The notes: a model not told the origin generated them from the letters alone. Counted from the first letter of the stretch, positions 7,157 through 16,590 are shown. The stretch: DNA of 64,000 nt from Halobacterium sp. KA-4 (GCF_021028995.1 NZ_JAJJZG010000012.1:44203-108202); one strand, 5' to 3'. A program made the numbers and translations.

Positions 7157-9772
7157 ATGACTCCACCACCAGAAGACGGTGGGCATGACCACGAGCACGA
7201 CCATGACCAGGACCATGATACCAATGAACAAGAAACTGAGAACGTAACCACGGATTCATCGAGTCGTGGCGACGTCGCCCAGTTCTCTGTGCCCGAAATG
7301 GACTGTCCGTCGTGCGCGGGGAAGGTCGAAAACAGTGTGCAGAAACTCGACGGCGTCGAGACTATCGACCCACAGGTGACGACAGGAACGCTCTCCGTCT
7401 CCTACGAGGGAGACCAGACCTCCCTGGACGAGATTGCAGAACGCGTCGAGAAAGCCGGATACACTGTCGAAGATCGAGCCGAGAGGACAGCATCGTTCGC
7501 CGTCCCAGACATGGACTGTGCGTCCTGTGCGGGGAAAGTCGAAAACGCACTGGACGACGTCCCGGGCATCAGAAGCTACGAAACGCGACCCACGACAGGG
7601 GAGGTCGTCGCGACGTACGACGATGCGACGACGTCGTCGGAGGTCGTCGCTGCGATCGAAGGTGCAGGCTACGATGTGACAGACTCCCCAGCGGACGAAA
7701 CGGACGCTGCCGCAAGCGCTACCGAGGAGCGCGAGAGTGTCTGGCGGAGTTCGCGCGCTATCAAGACGTGGATCAGCGGCGGGTTCGTCGCACTCGGCCT
7801 ACTCTTCGAGTTCTTCCTCACGAGCCAGAACGTCCTCGTGGCCGAGCTCGTCGGCCGCGAATTACTCGCTGCTGATATCCTCTTCCTCGTCGCAGTCGGG
7901 GTTGCTGGCCAAATCATCTTCCGGAACGGCTACTACTCCGCGCTGAATCGCAACCTCGACATCGACCTGTTGATGAGCATCGCCATCAGTGGCGCGATTA
8001 TCGCCAGCCTCGTCTTCGGAGAAGCGCTATACTTCGAGGCCGCCACGCTCGCGTTCCTGTTCAGCATCGCCGAGCTCCTCGAGCGCTACTCGATGGACCG
8101 GGCGCGGAACTCACTCCAGGAGCTGATGGACCTCTCGCCGGACGAGGCGACGGTCAAACGCGACGGCGAAGAGGTGACCGTTCCCGTCGACGACGTGACC
8201 GTCGGCGACATCGTCGTCGTGCGGCCGGGCGAGAAGATCCCCATGGACGGCGAGGTTCTCGACGGTGAGAGTGCCGTCAATCAGGCCCCGATTACGGGCG
8301 AGAGCGTCCCCGTGGACAAGACACCGGGCGACGAGGTGTACGCCGGCACAATCAACGAGCAAGGCTACCTTGAAATCGAGGTCACCTCCGAAGCGGGCGA
8401 CAACACGCTCTCGCGCATCGTCCAGATGGTCGAAGACGCCCAGTCCAACAAGACCGAGCGCGAGCAGTTCGTCAACCGCTTCTCCTCGTACTACACGCCG
8501 ATCGTCGTCGGCTTCGCGGTCCTGGTAGCGGGTGTCCCGCCGCTGGTGCTCGGGGCGTCCTGGCCGACGTTCATCGTCTACGGGCTCACGCTACTCGTCC
8601 TCGCCTGCCCGTGTGCGTTCGTCATCTCGACGCCGGTGTCCGTGGTGTCGGGAATCACCAGCGCCGCGAAGAACGGCGTCCTCATCAAGGGCGGCAACCA
8701 CCTCGAAGCGATGGGGGCGGTCGAGGCTATCGCGATGGACAAGACCGGCACAATCACCAAGGGCGAACTCACGGTCACGGATGTCGTCCCGCTGAACGAC
8801 AACAGCGAGGACGACGTCCTCCGGTGCGCACGCGGGTTGGAGTTGCGGTCCGAACACCCCATCGGCGACGCAATCGTCGAATACGCGGAGGAGATCGACA
8901 TTGGGGCACCGACCGTCGATGACTTCGAGAGTGTCACCGGGAAAGGCGTCGAGGCCTCTCTCGACGGCAAGAAACACTACGCAGGAAAACCCGGATTCTT
9001 CTCAGAACTCGGGTTCAATCTCGAACACGTCCACGCGACGACCGACGGCGGTATCGTCACGACGAAGAGCCGGCAGATGTGCGAACGCAACGACTGCCTC
9101 GACCTCCTCGAGGGAACGGTTCCCGACCTCCAGTCCGAGGGGAAGACTGTCGTCCTCGTCGGTACGGAGGACGAGATCGAGGGTGTGATCGCCGTGGCCG
9201 ACGAGATTCGGCCCGGGGCGAAGCAGGCGATCCAGCAGCTCCACGATCTCGGTGTCGAGCAGATCGTCATGCTCACGGGTGACAACGAGCGGACCGCCCG
9301 AGCGATTGCCGAGCAGGTCGGCGTCGACGAGTATCGCGCCGAACTCCTGCCGGACGAGAAGGTCGAGGCGATCAAAGAACTCGACGAACAGCACGACGGG
9401 GTCGCGATGATCGGTGACGGCGTCAACGACGCACCCGCGCTCGCGACTGCGACTGTGGGAATCGCGATGGGCGCCGCTGGGACAGATACCGCCCTCGAAA
9501 CCGCCGACATCGCACTGATGAGTGACGATCTGTCGAAGCTGCCGTATCTCTACGAACTCTCGCACGACGCGAACAGCGTCATCCAGCAGAACATCTGGAC
9601 GAGTCTAGGTGCGAAGGCCGTACTCGCACTCGGCGTGCCGTTCGGATTCGTCCCGATTTGGATGGCTGTCCTCGTTGGCGACGCCGGCATGACGCTCGGC
9701 GTCACCGGAAACGCCATGCGGCTCTCCCGCATCACGCCAGCTGAGATAGATACTGACGAGGTGGCCCCATGA
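7157..9772 (+). CDS. zntA: Zn2+/Cd2+-type P1B ATPase with two HMA domains
   Basis: 871 aa. A His/Asp-rich N terminus (residues 8-22) is followed by two heavy-metal-associated domains with CxxC motifs (MDCPSCAGK, Cys50/53; MDCASCAGK, Cys121/124), transmembrane helices, actuator loop ITGES, the CPC ion motif (484-486), phosphorylation motif DKTGT (Asp528), SEHPIG, and GDGVNDAP (about 753). The C-terminal helix carries DAGMTLGVTGNAMRL (Asp842), matching the Asp-x-Gly...Asn signature of P1B-2 Zn/Cd/Pb exporters such as ZntA rather than CopA. It exports divalent soft metals at the expense of ATP. It heads an operon with two small membrane proteins overlapping by ATGA and TAATG. Confidence 0.9.
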   Translation: MTPPPEDGGHDHEHDHDQDHDTNEQETENVTTDSSSRGDVAQFSVPEMDCPSCAGKVENSVQKLDGVETIDPQVTTGTLSVSYEGDQTSLDEIAERVEKAGYTVEDRAERTASFAVPDMDCASCAGKVENALDDVPGIRSYETRPTTGEVVATYDDATTSSEVVAAIEGAGYDVTDSPADETDAAASATEERESVWRSSRAIKTWISGGFVALGLLFEFFLTSQNVLVAELVGRELLAADILFLVAVGVAGQIIFRNGYYSALNRNLDIDLLMSIAISGAIIASLVFGEALYFEAATLAFLFSIAELLERYSMDRARNSLQELMDLSPDEATVKRDGEEVTVPVDDVTVGDIVVVRPGEKIPMDGEVLDGESAVNQAPITGESVPVDKTPGDEVYAGTINEQGYLEIEVTSEAGDNTLSRIVQMVEDAQSNKTEREQFVNRFSSYYTPIVVGFAVLVAGVPPLVLGASWPTFIVYGLTLLVLACPCAFVISTPVSVVSGITSAAKNGVLIKGGNHLEAMGAVEAIAMDKTGTITKGELTVTDVVPLNDNSEDDVLRCARGLELRSEHPIGDAIVEYAEEIDIGAPTVDDFESVTGKGVEASLDGKKHYAGKPGFFSELGFNLEHVHATTDGGIVTTKSRQMCERNDCLDLLEGTVPDLQSEGKTVVLVGTEDEIEGVIAVADEIRPGAKQAIQQLHDLGVEQIVMLTGDNERTARAIAEQVGVDEYRAELLPDEKVEAIKELDEQHDGVAMIGDGVNDAPALATATVGIAMGAAGTDTALETADIALMSDDLSKLPYLYELSHDANSVIQQNIWTSLGAKAVLALGVPFGFVPIWMAVLVGDAGMTLGVTGNAMRLSRITPAEIDTDEVAP

Positions 9773-10122
9773 GTGACGCCGGCTTGAGTGACGCCTATCC
9801 CCGCGCGAGCCCCTGGCCACCACTGGTAGCGCTCGCGCTCGTTACGTCCGAGATCGGTGTCGTGTTCGGACTACGACCGGTAACTATCGGCGGCCTGCTA
9901 CTGTTTATTGGCTCTGTTGCAGGAATTCTCACAGAGTCCCAACACGTTACGCGACCACTTCGTGTGATTGCTGTGCTGAGTACACTCGCAGCGGTGGGCG
10001 GACTGCTTCTCCTTCGCTACGAAGCGAGCTTCCGCGGTGTTTCACTGTTGATAGCTGGTGGTATCGGCATTACAACCGGGATTGTTGGCCGTCAACTGGT
10101 TCGATGGCGAGGTGTCGCCTAA
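9769..10122 (+). CDS. Small membrane protein in zinc ATPase operon
   Basis: 117 aa with about four transmembrane helices and short loops; no recognised motif. It overlaps the ATPase gene by 4 nt (ATGA) and shares one base with the next start (TAATG), so the three genes are very likely co-transcribed and translationally coupled. A role as accessory of metal export is suggested by coupling alone. Confidence 0.65.
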   Translation: MSDAGLSDAYPRASPWPPLVALALVTSEIGVVFGLRPVTIGGLLLFIGSVAGILTESQHVTRPLRVIAVLSTLAAVGGLLLLRYEASFRGVSLLIAGGIGITTGIVGRQLVRWRGVA

Positions 10123-10316
10123 TGGACCTCGACGACCGGGTCGTATTCGGAGCGATCGTCTTCGCGGGTATCGCTATCCCCGGGGTGACTAGCTACTTCC
10201 TCTCTGAGATGGGTGCAGATACGCTCGGCCAGGTTGTCTGGGCAGCGGGATACGGTGGGATGGTACTGTTTGTGTGGTATCATTGGCTCCGGCCAATGGA
10301 CATGCAAGGAGCGTAA
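10122..10316 (+). CDS. Small membrane protein, last gene of zinc ATPase operon
   Basis: 64 aa from the ATG at 10122, which overlaps the previous stop as TAATG; upstream in-frame codons belong to the previous gene. Two transmembrane helices (about 9-28 and 38-55) and a short C terminus (RPMDMQGA) are seen. Function unknown. Confidence 0.6.
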   Translation: MDLDDRVVFGAIVFAGIAIPGVTSYFLSEMGADTLGQVVWAAGYGGMVLFVWYHWLRPMDMQGA

Positions 10317-10444
10317 CACACCAACGCCGTACCTTCGAACGCGAACCGTGCGCAGCAAACTTCAGCGTAGTTAGTACGGGAAGGAAACCAGTCGTGTGGA
10401 GGTGTGGTTTTCTCGCAAGGCTACCGTTCCCGTGGACATCGTGG

Positions 10445-11662
10445 TTACGTCGCTGACGGCACCAGCTCTTCAGTCGAATAGATGAGTGTTGCAGTGAAGA
10501 TGACCACCGTCGCCACTATAAACAACACGCTGAGTGGGGAAGATGAATCGACGAAGACCCAGTATAGTGGAGCTGCAACGGACGGGCCGGCTGCGAGTAC
10601 AGCGATCTTCGCGACGAGCGGCCCGCAGCAACCACACGTGCAAGCACCAATTACAGACCCTGTGCCGGCTGTTCCTTGCATCATCCCCGCCTTCTCCTCA
10701 AGCCGCCACTGCCAAGCAATTAGTAGGGCGTTCACTCCAATTAGGACACTCAGCAGCCCTACTATCGTGACGACACCAATTGAGAGTGCAACGGTCAAGG
10801 GAAACTGCGGGAGCACAATTTCGAGCGTATCCCACTGGACAAGCTGATAATTGACTGGTAGAACTGTGACAACGCGCTCACGTGGCAGCCCCTCTTCCCA
10901 GAAGAAGGAGAGATACCCGCTCGACGTGAGGAAAAACAGCCCAGAGAGAAGCGTGACGGTCGCCCCGAACCGTCGCGCAACACGGTCCCGGAACGCTGTC
11001 CGGACGACGTCTCCTCGGTCCGTCCAGACAATATATCCGACGAGAATCGGCGTGCCTAGTACGATGAGATACCCCAGCGGGTGGGTGTAGCTTGCGGATC
11101 CGCGGATTATGTATGGGTACGAGATCCACAAGCCCATGAGAATACCGAGGAATGTGTATCGTGGGCGAGTCGGCCACCGACGTAATCCGATACCAAAACT
11201 CGCTACCACAACACTGACCCCGATACCGAGCCCGAACAATTCGTACCACGACCGGGGGAACGGCATCGAACTGGCTGCATAGGCCGGATCTGGTGTAACC
11301 CCGTCAAAAATGATGATGCCGAGGATAGCGACGAATAATCCCACTCCAATTCCATACAGTGCCGTTGTCGGTGAGACGTATTCCCGACGCTTCAATAATG
11401 CACAGCCAGCGACGAGGCCAACTCCGCCGAGAAATACGGCGATACTCGCCTGTTTGGAGATGACAAGAGGTCCGTCGCCGCCATGGGCTGACGCAACCGG
11501 AACCTGTGCGAGAACCACGACTACGACCAACACGAGAAGGAAGTCGAAGCGAGCACTCCCACGATTGCCTTTGCTTTGTGCGGGAATTGAGATGCGTTCG
11601 TTCAGGTTTTGTACGGCTGCGGCGGTTCGTCCGATTTGATGTCGGGGATATCCTTGGAGCAT
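10445..11662 (-). CDS. Polytopic membrane protein with CTCGCC motif
   Basis: 405 aa with one N-terminal signal-like helix (residues about 40-60, ending SAHGGDG) and roughly nine further transmembrane helices. A Cys cluster (GACTCGCCGPLVAK, near residue 345) lies at a membrane boundary and is reminiscent of metal- or thiol-binding sites in MerT-like transporters, though the fold is not recognised. An HGGDG motif follows the first helix. Convergent with the zinc ATPase operon and followed on the same strand by an HTH/DUF7521 pair. A metal-related role is a guess from the Cys cluster and the setting. The start (ATG at 11662) is uncertain because the first 38 residues look non-conserved. Confidence 0.55.
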   Translation of the reverse strand: MLQGYPRHQIGRTAAAVQNLNERISIPAQSKGNRGSARFDFLLVLVVVVVLAQVPVASAHGGDGPLVISKQASIAVFLGGVGLVAGCALLKRREYVSPTTALYGIGVGLFVAILGIIIFDGVTPDPAYAASSMPFPRSWYELFGLGIGVSVVVASFGIGLRRWPTRPRYTFLGILMGLWISYPYIIRGSASYTHPLGYLIVLGTPILVGYIVWTDRGDVVRTAFRDRVARRFGATVTLLSGLFFLTSSGYLSFFWEEGLPRERVVTVLPVNYQLVQWDTLEIVLPQFPLTVALSIGVVTIVGLLSVLIGVNALLIAWQWRLEEKAGMMQGTAGTGSVIGACTCGCCGPLVAKIAVLAAGPSVAAPLYWVFVDSSSPLSVLFIVATVVIFTATLIYSTEELVPSAT

Positions 11663-11682
11663 GAGTGTGTGTGAACGTGTTG

Positions 11683-11961
11683 TCAGTCTTGTACATACAG
11701 CGAATACAGAATCACCGCGAGACCAGCGGCCACGAAGGTGCTGTTAACGAGGACGCCGAGAGGGAGCGATACGGAATAGAACATATTGATAGCACCAGTG
11801 AACAGTGCACCGAACGTCACAATCCCGAAGCCAACCCGCAGCAGTCCGAGTGAGGGGTCGCCCGTCCGATGATACGCTCTGTGCGCGATATACGTAATTC
11901 CCCCGCCAAGCCCCAGTATGAGGGCTTTCACAGCGACAATCGCAGCCATGATCTCATTCAT
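11683..11961 (-). CDS. DUF7521-type small membrane protein
   Basis: 92 aa with three transmembrane helices and a short basic loop (HRAYHRTGDPSLGLLRVGFG). Such proteins in haloarchaea are typically encoded directly after a winged-helix regulator, as here: its ATG overlaps the stop of the HTH gene by 4 nt (ATGA). The family number is recalled from memory. It possibly acts as a membrane partner or sensor of the regulator; no direct evidence. Confidence 0.6.
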   Translation of the reverse strand: MNEIMAAIVAVKALILGLGGGITYIAHRAYHRTGDPSLGLLRVGFGIVTFGALFTGAINMFYSVSLPLGVLVNSTFVAAGLAVILYSLYVQD

Positions 11962-12335
11962 AGTTCGTCACCCATCTTCGACCAGATATCTCGAAGCCGC
12001 TCATCAGTTCCTTGCTGTCTGTGGTCGATTGTCACTGAAAACGTGTCATCCTCGTCAATCGTGATGTTCACGTTCTCAAAATTCCGCTGATAGTACGCCG
12101 TTCGCCCACCGTCGGGGTTTATCTTGTCGTGTTCTCGCAGGAGTGCGGCATCACTGAGTTGGTCAAGCTTTCGGTACAGCGTCGAACGAGGAATGTCACA
12201 CGCTTCAGTGAGTTCGGTAGCAGTCATTGGCTCGGCGGTTTTGCGGAGTATTGATTGGCAATCGGGGTCATCTAGCGCGTCAAGGACAAGTTCCGGGGGC
12301 GGCTGGTCGTCCGGCGTCGTTGCATCATCCGCCAT
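11958..12335 (-). CDS. Winged-helix transcriptional regulator
   Basis: 125 aa. An acidic Pro-rich N terminus precedes a winged helix-turn-helix domain (residues about 20-85): LDALDDPDCQSIL, MTATELTEACDIPRSTLYRKLDQLSDAALL, then a beta wing. The C-terminal third (VNITIDEDDTFSVTI) is a small beta region. The type is the haloarchaeal ArsR-like HTH that regulates the downstream overlapping membrane protein gene and often itself. Effector unknown. Confidence 0.75.
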   Translation of the reverse strand: MADDATTPDDQPPPELVLDALDDPDCQSILRKTAEPMTATELTEACDIPRSTLYRKLDQLSDAALLREHDKINPDGGRTAYYQRNFENVNITIDEDDTFSVTIDHRQQGTDERLRDIWSKMGDEL

Positions 12336-12493
12336 GTTGCACGCCTCGGTTTTTCGCGGGATACTTCGTGTGATTCCTGCCTGTCATTCCAGGTGACAAC
12401 GTTCAGCTGTTCGCCGAGTGTTGGCTGTTGGGCCTCTTCGTCGGAGTCTGGTTGATACGCCTTCTGGTGGTGCACCTTCAATTGAAATCTGAG

Positions 12494-12712
12494 TCACTGC
12501 CATCTGAACTGCTGGGGGCTATCATCGGCGAGTTCGTAGAATCCGCGTCGGCTCGAGTTGAGGATTCCTTGTTCGCAAAGCTGGATGCATACTCGTTCAA
12601 CGTGTACTGGATGTCGATGTATTGTGGCCGCAATCTCGACCGTGTGAATCGGTGATTCGCCGGCGAGTGCCTCTAGAATGTCTCTTTCGATCTGGCTCGG
12701 GTACTGGTACAT
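12494..12712 (-). CDS. Small winged-helix protein coupled to TFB
   Basis: 72 aa from the ATG at 12712, which overlaps the tfb stop as TGATG. The sequence (SQIERDILEALAGE, VEIAATIHRHPVHVERVCIQLCEQGIL) is a compact winged-helix DNA-binding domain with nothing else attached. Coupling to a TFB gene suggests that it modulates transcription from the same or neighbouring promoters; target unknown. Confidence 0.65.
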   Translation of the reverse strand: MYQYPSQIERDILEALAGESPIHTVEIAATIHRHPVHVERVCIQLCEQGILNSSRRGFYELADDSPQQFRWQ

Positions 12713-13641
12713 CACTTGTGCTCAGCGTATACGTCCAACAGTTCCTGATAGCGAGTTCGAATCGTGACCTTGCTCACGCTTGCCGCTGAACTCACGGTCT
12801 CCTGGGTGAGTTTCTCGTTCGTCAAATACGTCGCCGCATACAGCGCGGATGCCGCCATTCCGACCGGGCTTTTGCCACTATGGATGCCGTTCTGCTGGGC
12901 AACGTCGAGCAGGTCTCGCGCACGGCGAAGTGCCTCGTCAGTTACGTCAAGTGTTGATGCGAGCCGCGGTAGATGCTGGTCCGGAGATTCCGGTTCGATT
13001 TCAAGCTTGAGCTCCCGAGAGAGATACCGGTATGCCCGCTGAAAGCGTTTCTTTTCGACTCTGCTTACCGTCTCGACTACGAACGGAGATCTCGGTGTTT
13101 GATGTTGCCGCGCGCTCGCGTACAGTGCAGCCGTTGCCATCCCTTCGATAGAACGACCCGGAAGTAACCCTTCCTCGACGGCACACCGATAGAGGACCCC
13201 CGCTGTCTCACGGACTGCCTCAGGCAAGCCCAGTGCCGACGCCATCCGATCAATCTCGTCGAATGCCTGTTTGAGGTTCCGCTCTGCGGCATCTTTCGTG
13301 CGGAATCGTTCGTCCCACCGGCGGAGCCGTCGTAGTCGCTCCCGTTTTCTGCTTGACAGATGTTGGCCGCGCGCATCCTTGTCCTGCCAGCTGATAGTCG
13401 TGCTGAGTCCCTTATCGTGCATCAGTGGCGTCGTCGGTGCGCCGACTCGGCTCTTTTTCTGGCGTTGTTCGTCAGTAAACGACCGCCACTCTGGCCCATG
13501 GTCGATAGTTTCCTCTTCGATGACCAACCCACACTGTTGACATGCTGCCTCACTCTGTGAATTATTGTACCGAATCTGTCCCCCACACTCCGGGCAATTT
13601 GTTCGATCTTTTGGACTGCGGTTTTCTTGTGGTTCCGTCAT
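12712..13641 (-). CDS. tfb: Transcription initiation factor TFB (TFIIB)
   Basis: 309 aa. An N-terminal zinc ribbon (CPECGGQI...CQQCGLV, residues about 18-40), B-reader/linker segment with DHGPEWRSF, then two cyclin-fold repeats (about 110-200 and 205-305); the second ends with the BRE-binding helix-turn-helix (TQETVSSAASVSKVTIRTRYQELLDV). It recruits RNA polymerase to TBP-TATA complexes. With two TBPs in the same window it may form element-specific TBP/TFB pairs. A winged-helix gene is coupled downstream. Confidence 0.95.
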   Translation of the reverse strand: MTEPQENRSPKDRTNCPECGGQIRYNNSQSEAACQQCGLVIEEETIDHGPEWRSFTDEQRQKKSRVGAPTTPLMHDKGLSTTISWQDKDARGQHLSSRKRERLRRLRRWDERFRTKDAAERNLKQAFDEIDRMASALGLPEAVRETAGVLYRCAVEEGLLPGRSIEGMATAALYASARQHQTPRSPFVVETVSRVEKKRFQRAYRYLSRELKLEIEPESPDQHLPRLASTLDVTDEALRRARDLLDVAQQNGIHSGKSPVGMAASALYAATYLTNEKLTQETVSSAASVSKVTIRTRYQELLDVYAEHK

Positions 13642-13731
13642 ATATTTTTGAGGATTCGGCTCTACACTACCACACGGATAGCCCGGTTGACAATCGGGTG
13701 GCTCTGATTTAGAAGCAAGCAGTCCCAGCTA

Positions 13732-14025
13732 ATGAGTTTGAAGCGGATTCCCAAAATTCGGGACACCGGCTCAGACATTTCCACCCCTCTTCCCAATCGG
13801 CATTTGAATATGAGAAAGAGGCTGGGAGATGCGATGGTCGTCACGATGTTGGTTCTACTCGTAGCAATTACGATTATACATATCGTGAACCCCGGATACA
13901 CCGAAGGTGGGTTGGCCAGTATGTTCGTCGTGGCCAGCATCGTCGCAATACTGGGTTTGCTTGTCGCTCTGCTAGTGATGGTGACTCGGGATTTAGCTAC
14001 GAAATCGACCGGTCGCCAAGCGTAA
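13732..14025 (+). CDS. Small membrane protein
   Basis: 97 aa with two transmembrane helices in the C-terminal two thirds and a basic tail. The ATG at 13732 has a TATA-like gatttaga about 25 nt upstream; an internal ATG at 13810 (MRKRLGDAMVV) is an alternative that starts just before the first helix. First of a run of plus-strand small membrane proteins (13.7-15.2 kb). Function unknown. Confidence 0.45.
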   Translation: MSLKRIPKIRDTGSDISTPLPNRHLNMRKRLGDAMVVTMLVLLVAITIIHIVNPGYTEGGLASMFVVASIVAILGLLVALLVMVTRDLATKSTGRQA

Positions 14026-14070
14026 CTACGACAGTTCTGCTTCATTCTTCGAGACTGCGGAAGCCACTGA

Positions 14071-14487
14071 ATGCCTGAATTACCGGAAAAAACAGAGTTC
14101 TTCCGACGGCGACCGACGGTGGAGGTCCTCCTGGTCACTACGCCGACCACGGGATTACTCGTAGCTGGCTGGATGCTCTTCGCGAGTCCAATTCGACTGC
14201 TCGGGTGGGCAGTTGTCGCGGTAGCAGGGCTTATTGGTGTACTAAGGTTCGGTCAGAACAACAGTCAGCGGTTTGACGTGGTCATTTGGCCGCGGGAGCA
14301 GATGGGAATTGTCGTCAGCACCATTGCGTATAATGGTGTGTTGTTCCCGAGTATCGCTATCGCGGAGGTCGCTTGGGGTGGGACCGGCAGTCCCGCAGTT
14401 GGCGCGTTGCTTGCATTACTCATCCCGATTTGGTTCCTCAAGCACATCGCTTTCGTCCTTACGCTACCGACGCGTGCGACACGGTAA
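14071..14487 (+). CDS. Membrane protein, four helices
   Basis: 138 aa, with hydrophilic N terminus (MPELPEKTEFFRRRP) and about four transmembrane helices. Similar small proteins occur near haloarchaeal respiratory oxidase genes, but none of those genes is present here, and I recognise no motif. Transcribed with its small-membrane-protein neighbours. Confidence 0.55.
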   Translation: MPELPEKTEFFRRRPTVEVLLVTTPTTGLLVAGWMLFASPIRLLGWAVVAVAGLIGVLRFGQNNSQRFDVVIWPREQMGIVVSTIAYNGVLFPSIAIAEVAWGGTGSPAVGALLALLIPIWFLKHIAFVLTLPTRATR

Positions 14488-14607
14488 TATCCGGCTTTCG
14501 GAGAGGGTGAATGTCCCCGGAGACCCTTTGCGCTTGGTATCTGTGGCTGAGCGATATTGGAAAACGAGCGATTGTTGCATCTGGAGTTCACTGATACGCC
14601 TAGACGA

Positions 14608-14907
14608 ATGACAGACAGACAGGTGACCAACGGGCGCGGAGTCGTACTATGGATGTATCTCAGCGCCGTTGCTGTCGCAGGCATCTTCGGGTACGTGCTG
14701 GGAATTATTGTCTATGGAAACGGTGGGCCGTCGGGGCCGCTTACCGACGGTGGGCCGGCAGTGCAGTACGGTAAAATCGGCCCAATCGTTTTCGAACTGA
14801 ATCCGCCAAATTTAGCGATTTTCGGCTTAGTGGCAGTAGGTGGACTTCTCGGACTCGGATTGCTCGCCATTTCGCATGCCAGCCGATACGACGACGCTAC
14901 CGCCTGA
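14608..14907 (+). CDS. DUF7520-like small membrane protein
   Basis: 99 aa from the ATG at 14608 (MTDRQVTNGRG), preferred over an in-frame start at 14557 because it directly precedes the first helix. Two transmembrane helices flank a Gly/Pro-rich extracellular loop (YGNGGPSGPLTDGGPAVQYG). The layout resembles a haloarchaeal family that I recall as DUF7520, found near cytochrome oxidase genes. Function unknown. Confidence 0.55.
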   Translation: MTDRQVTNGRGVVLWMYLSAVAVAGIFGYVLGIIVYGNGGPSGPLTDGGPAVQYGKIGPIVFELNPPNLAIFGLVAVGGLLGLGLLAISHASRYDDATA

Positions 14908-14950
14908 CAACGACAGAATTACGAGCCGATATCAGTAGTTACCAATCTAG

Positions 14951-14979
14951 GTTAACGACTTAATCCGTCCAGTCACAAC
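14951..14979 (+). promoter_or_regulatory. Conserved promoter block shared with the paralogue at 31.8 kb
   Basis: gttaacg, TATA-like cttaat and tcacaac are arranged in the 36 nt before the ATG at 14987. The same order and spacing precede the paralogous gene at 31847 (block at 31854-31882, minus strand). Conservation of non-coding sequence at two distant loci suggests a shared regulator. Confidence 0.5.
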
Positions 14980-14986
14980 GTGGCGT

Positions 14987-15163
14987 ATGGAGTTTGACTT
15001 CCCGCGCTCGGTAGTCCCGCTCGTCGCGATCGCTACGGTCGCCCTTACGTCAGTGATGACTACCTCGACAGTCTTCATGATGGTTCTTCCTTCGATGATT
15101 GCCTTCTCGGTCATCGCGTTCTTCTTCGGGATGAAACACGGCGAATACCGTACTAGTTTGTAG
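14987..15163 (+). CDS. Small two-helix membrane protein (paralogue of 31662-31847)
   Basis: 58 aa: MEFDFPRSVVPLVAIA, then two hydrophobic segments and a conserved end FFFGMKHGEYRTSL. It is about 75 percent identical by eye to the 61-aa protein encoded at 31662-31847 (minus strand), with the segment STVFMMVLPSMI and the block FSVIAFFFGMKHGE unchanged. Both copies share their upstream region. The family is haloarchaeal and unnamed to me (possibly DUF7333). Too short for most ORF callers. Confidence 0.7.
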   Translation: MEFDFPRSVVPLVAIATVALTSVMTTSTVFMMVLPSMIAFSVIAFFFGMKHGEYRTSL

Positions 15164-15342
15164 TGTTCCGGCTCTTCTCTAAACGGATCAGGAATGAGCT
15201 CTATTCCTCGCCGCGTCGATAGGCGGTTTCCCTGCGCACATCTTTGCAAGCCGCTTTAGCGATTCCCCTCGTACAACAGCAAAAACGGCTCGGTTTTCAC
15301 CATTTCGGAAGGAAGAGATACATGGAGACCTAACCACCGGCT

Positions 15343-15429
15343 GTGAATGATAAATTCCTCATGATGGTGGTTCTCGGAGGGATCGTCTTCGCACTATTCC
15401 TCACCGGATTCGTCCTCCGACTCGCCTGA
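15343..15429 (+). CDS. Possible 28-aa single-helix membrane peptide
   Basis: A GTG-started reading frame encodes VNDKFLMMVVLGGIVFALF followed by TGFVLRLA and a stop: one transmembrane helix with charged ends, like small respiratory-complex subunits (CydX or CbaC type). It sits in the gap between the 58-aa protein and the CPBP protease on the same strand. No ribosome-binding site or promoter is convincing, so it may be chance. Confidence 0.3.
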   Translation: MNDKFLMMVVLGGIVFALFLTGFVLRLA

Positions 15430-15493
15430 CGAAGAATGAGTGAAATGAATACTGAGCGGAAGTGCTACCGGAAAACGAGGTAGCCCTCGTCTT

Positions 15494-16528
15494 GTGAAAC
15501 GACAGTACGCGCACTCAGTTGGGGTTGTACTTGCTGGGATCGGACTAATCGGGACGTTCCTCTCGTGGCCTGCACCAACAGACTTCACGGCACAAGCTAC
15601 TCGTGTGTTCGGAGTGGTCGCCGTTCTGGCTTTCACTGTCCGACGTCACGGACTTGCTCCGCCGTGGGTCGACACTGCCGCAACGGCGGCCACCGCTGGA
15701 CTGACGATCGGAGCAGCGGCTGCGGTCATCGAGCTTCAAACAGCAACAGTACTCGGACCGATTGTCTCGCTGCTGGCTGGCTTCAGTGCGCTGGGAGTGG
15801 GTGGTGCTGTCATCACCGAATTGAACCAGTCGGGAGGCAAAATACGGGAGCGTCGAACTCTCCTCGCACTCGCCGTCTCCGCGCTCGCACTCCTTATTGG
15901 GGGCCTCCTCAATAGTATAGCCGTCTCTCTTGTCCCCTCAACACCAATAGTCCGCGTTTCAGTGTCCACTGCTGTCGCCAGTATCGCCTATGCGATAGTT
16001 GGTGTCGTGTTCATTAAATCCACCAACAGTAGTATCGACGTGAGTACGGTAACCCGCCGCGACCTTATCGTGGCAGCAGCGGGAATTCTCGCGATTTTCA
16101 CGCTCCACGTACTGATGGCTGCCGCGGTCGCTGTATTCTCACTGCCACAAACGTCGCACTCTCTCATCGAGGCAGCCAAAACAACTCCCGAGATCCTGCT
16201 TCCGCTAATCGTCCTTTCGTTCGTCGTTGTCGCCCCGGGTGAGGAACTACTCGCGCGAAATGCGCTCCAGAAGTACCTATACGGTGCGTATTCGCGTCGG
16301 AGTGCTGTGATCACCGCGTCGTTCGTGTTTGCTGCCAGCCACATCCTCGCGTACGGCGGGACGGGTGCCACACCGGGCGCTATCCTCGTCACGCTCGCCC
16401 GAGTTTTCGGAGTCGCACTCGTACTCGGAGCTACGTACGAGCAGACAGACGACCTCTTCGCGCCGGTCGTCGTTCACGGCACGTACAACGCTGTTCAGTT
16501 CGCTATCGCGTATCTCACGTTCACATGA
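15494..16528 (+). CDS. CPBP-family intramembrane metalloprotease
   Basis: 344 aa from a GTG start, about nine transmembrane helices. The C-terminal part carries the three CPBP (Abi/CaaX protease-like) motifs: EELLAR with the paired glutamates, FAASH with the second metal ligand, and HGTYNA with the third. These residues are predicted to bind metal within the membrane. Family roles include prenyl-protein processing and bacteriocin self-protection; substrate unknown here. A decayed copy of the same C-terminal end lies at 25394-25477. Confidence 0.85.
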   Translation: MKRQYAHSVGVVLAGIGLIGTFLSWPAPTDFTAQATRVFGVVAVLAFTVRRHGLAPPWVDTAATAATAGLTIGAAAAVIELQTATVLGPIVSLLAGFSALGVGGAVITELNQSGGKIRERRTLLALAVSALALLIGGLLNSIAVSLVPSTPIVRVSVSTAVASIAYAIVGVVFIKSTNSSIDVSTVTRRDLIVAAAGILAIFTLHVLMAAAVAVFSLPQTSHSLIEAAKTTPEILLPLIVLSFVVVAPGEELLARNALQKYLYGAYSRRSAVITASFVFAASHILAYGGTGATPGAILVTLARVFGVALVLGATYEQTDDLFAPVVVHGTYNAVQFAIAYLTFT

Positions 16529-16590
16529 CCCCACCACAGCTACTGCTCACGAAGGCTTTGTTGACGCGACTTCGTACAACAGTTCGGCGG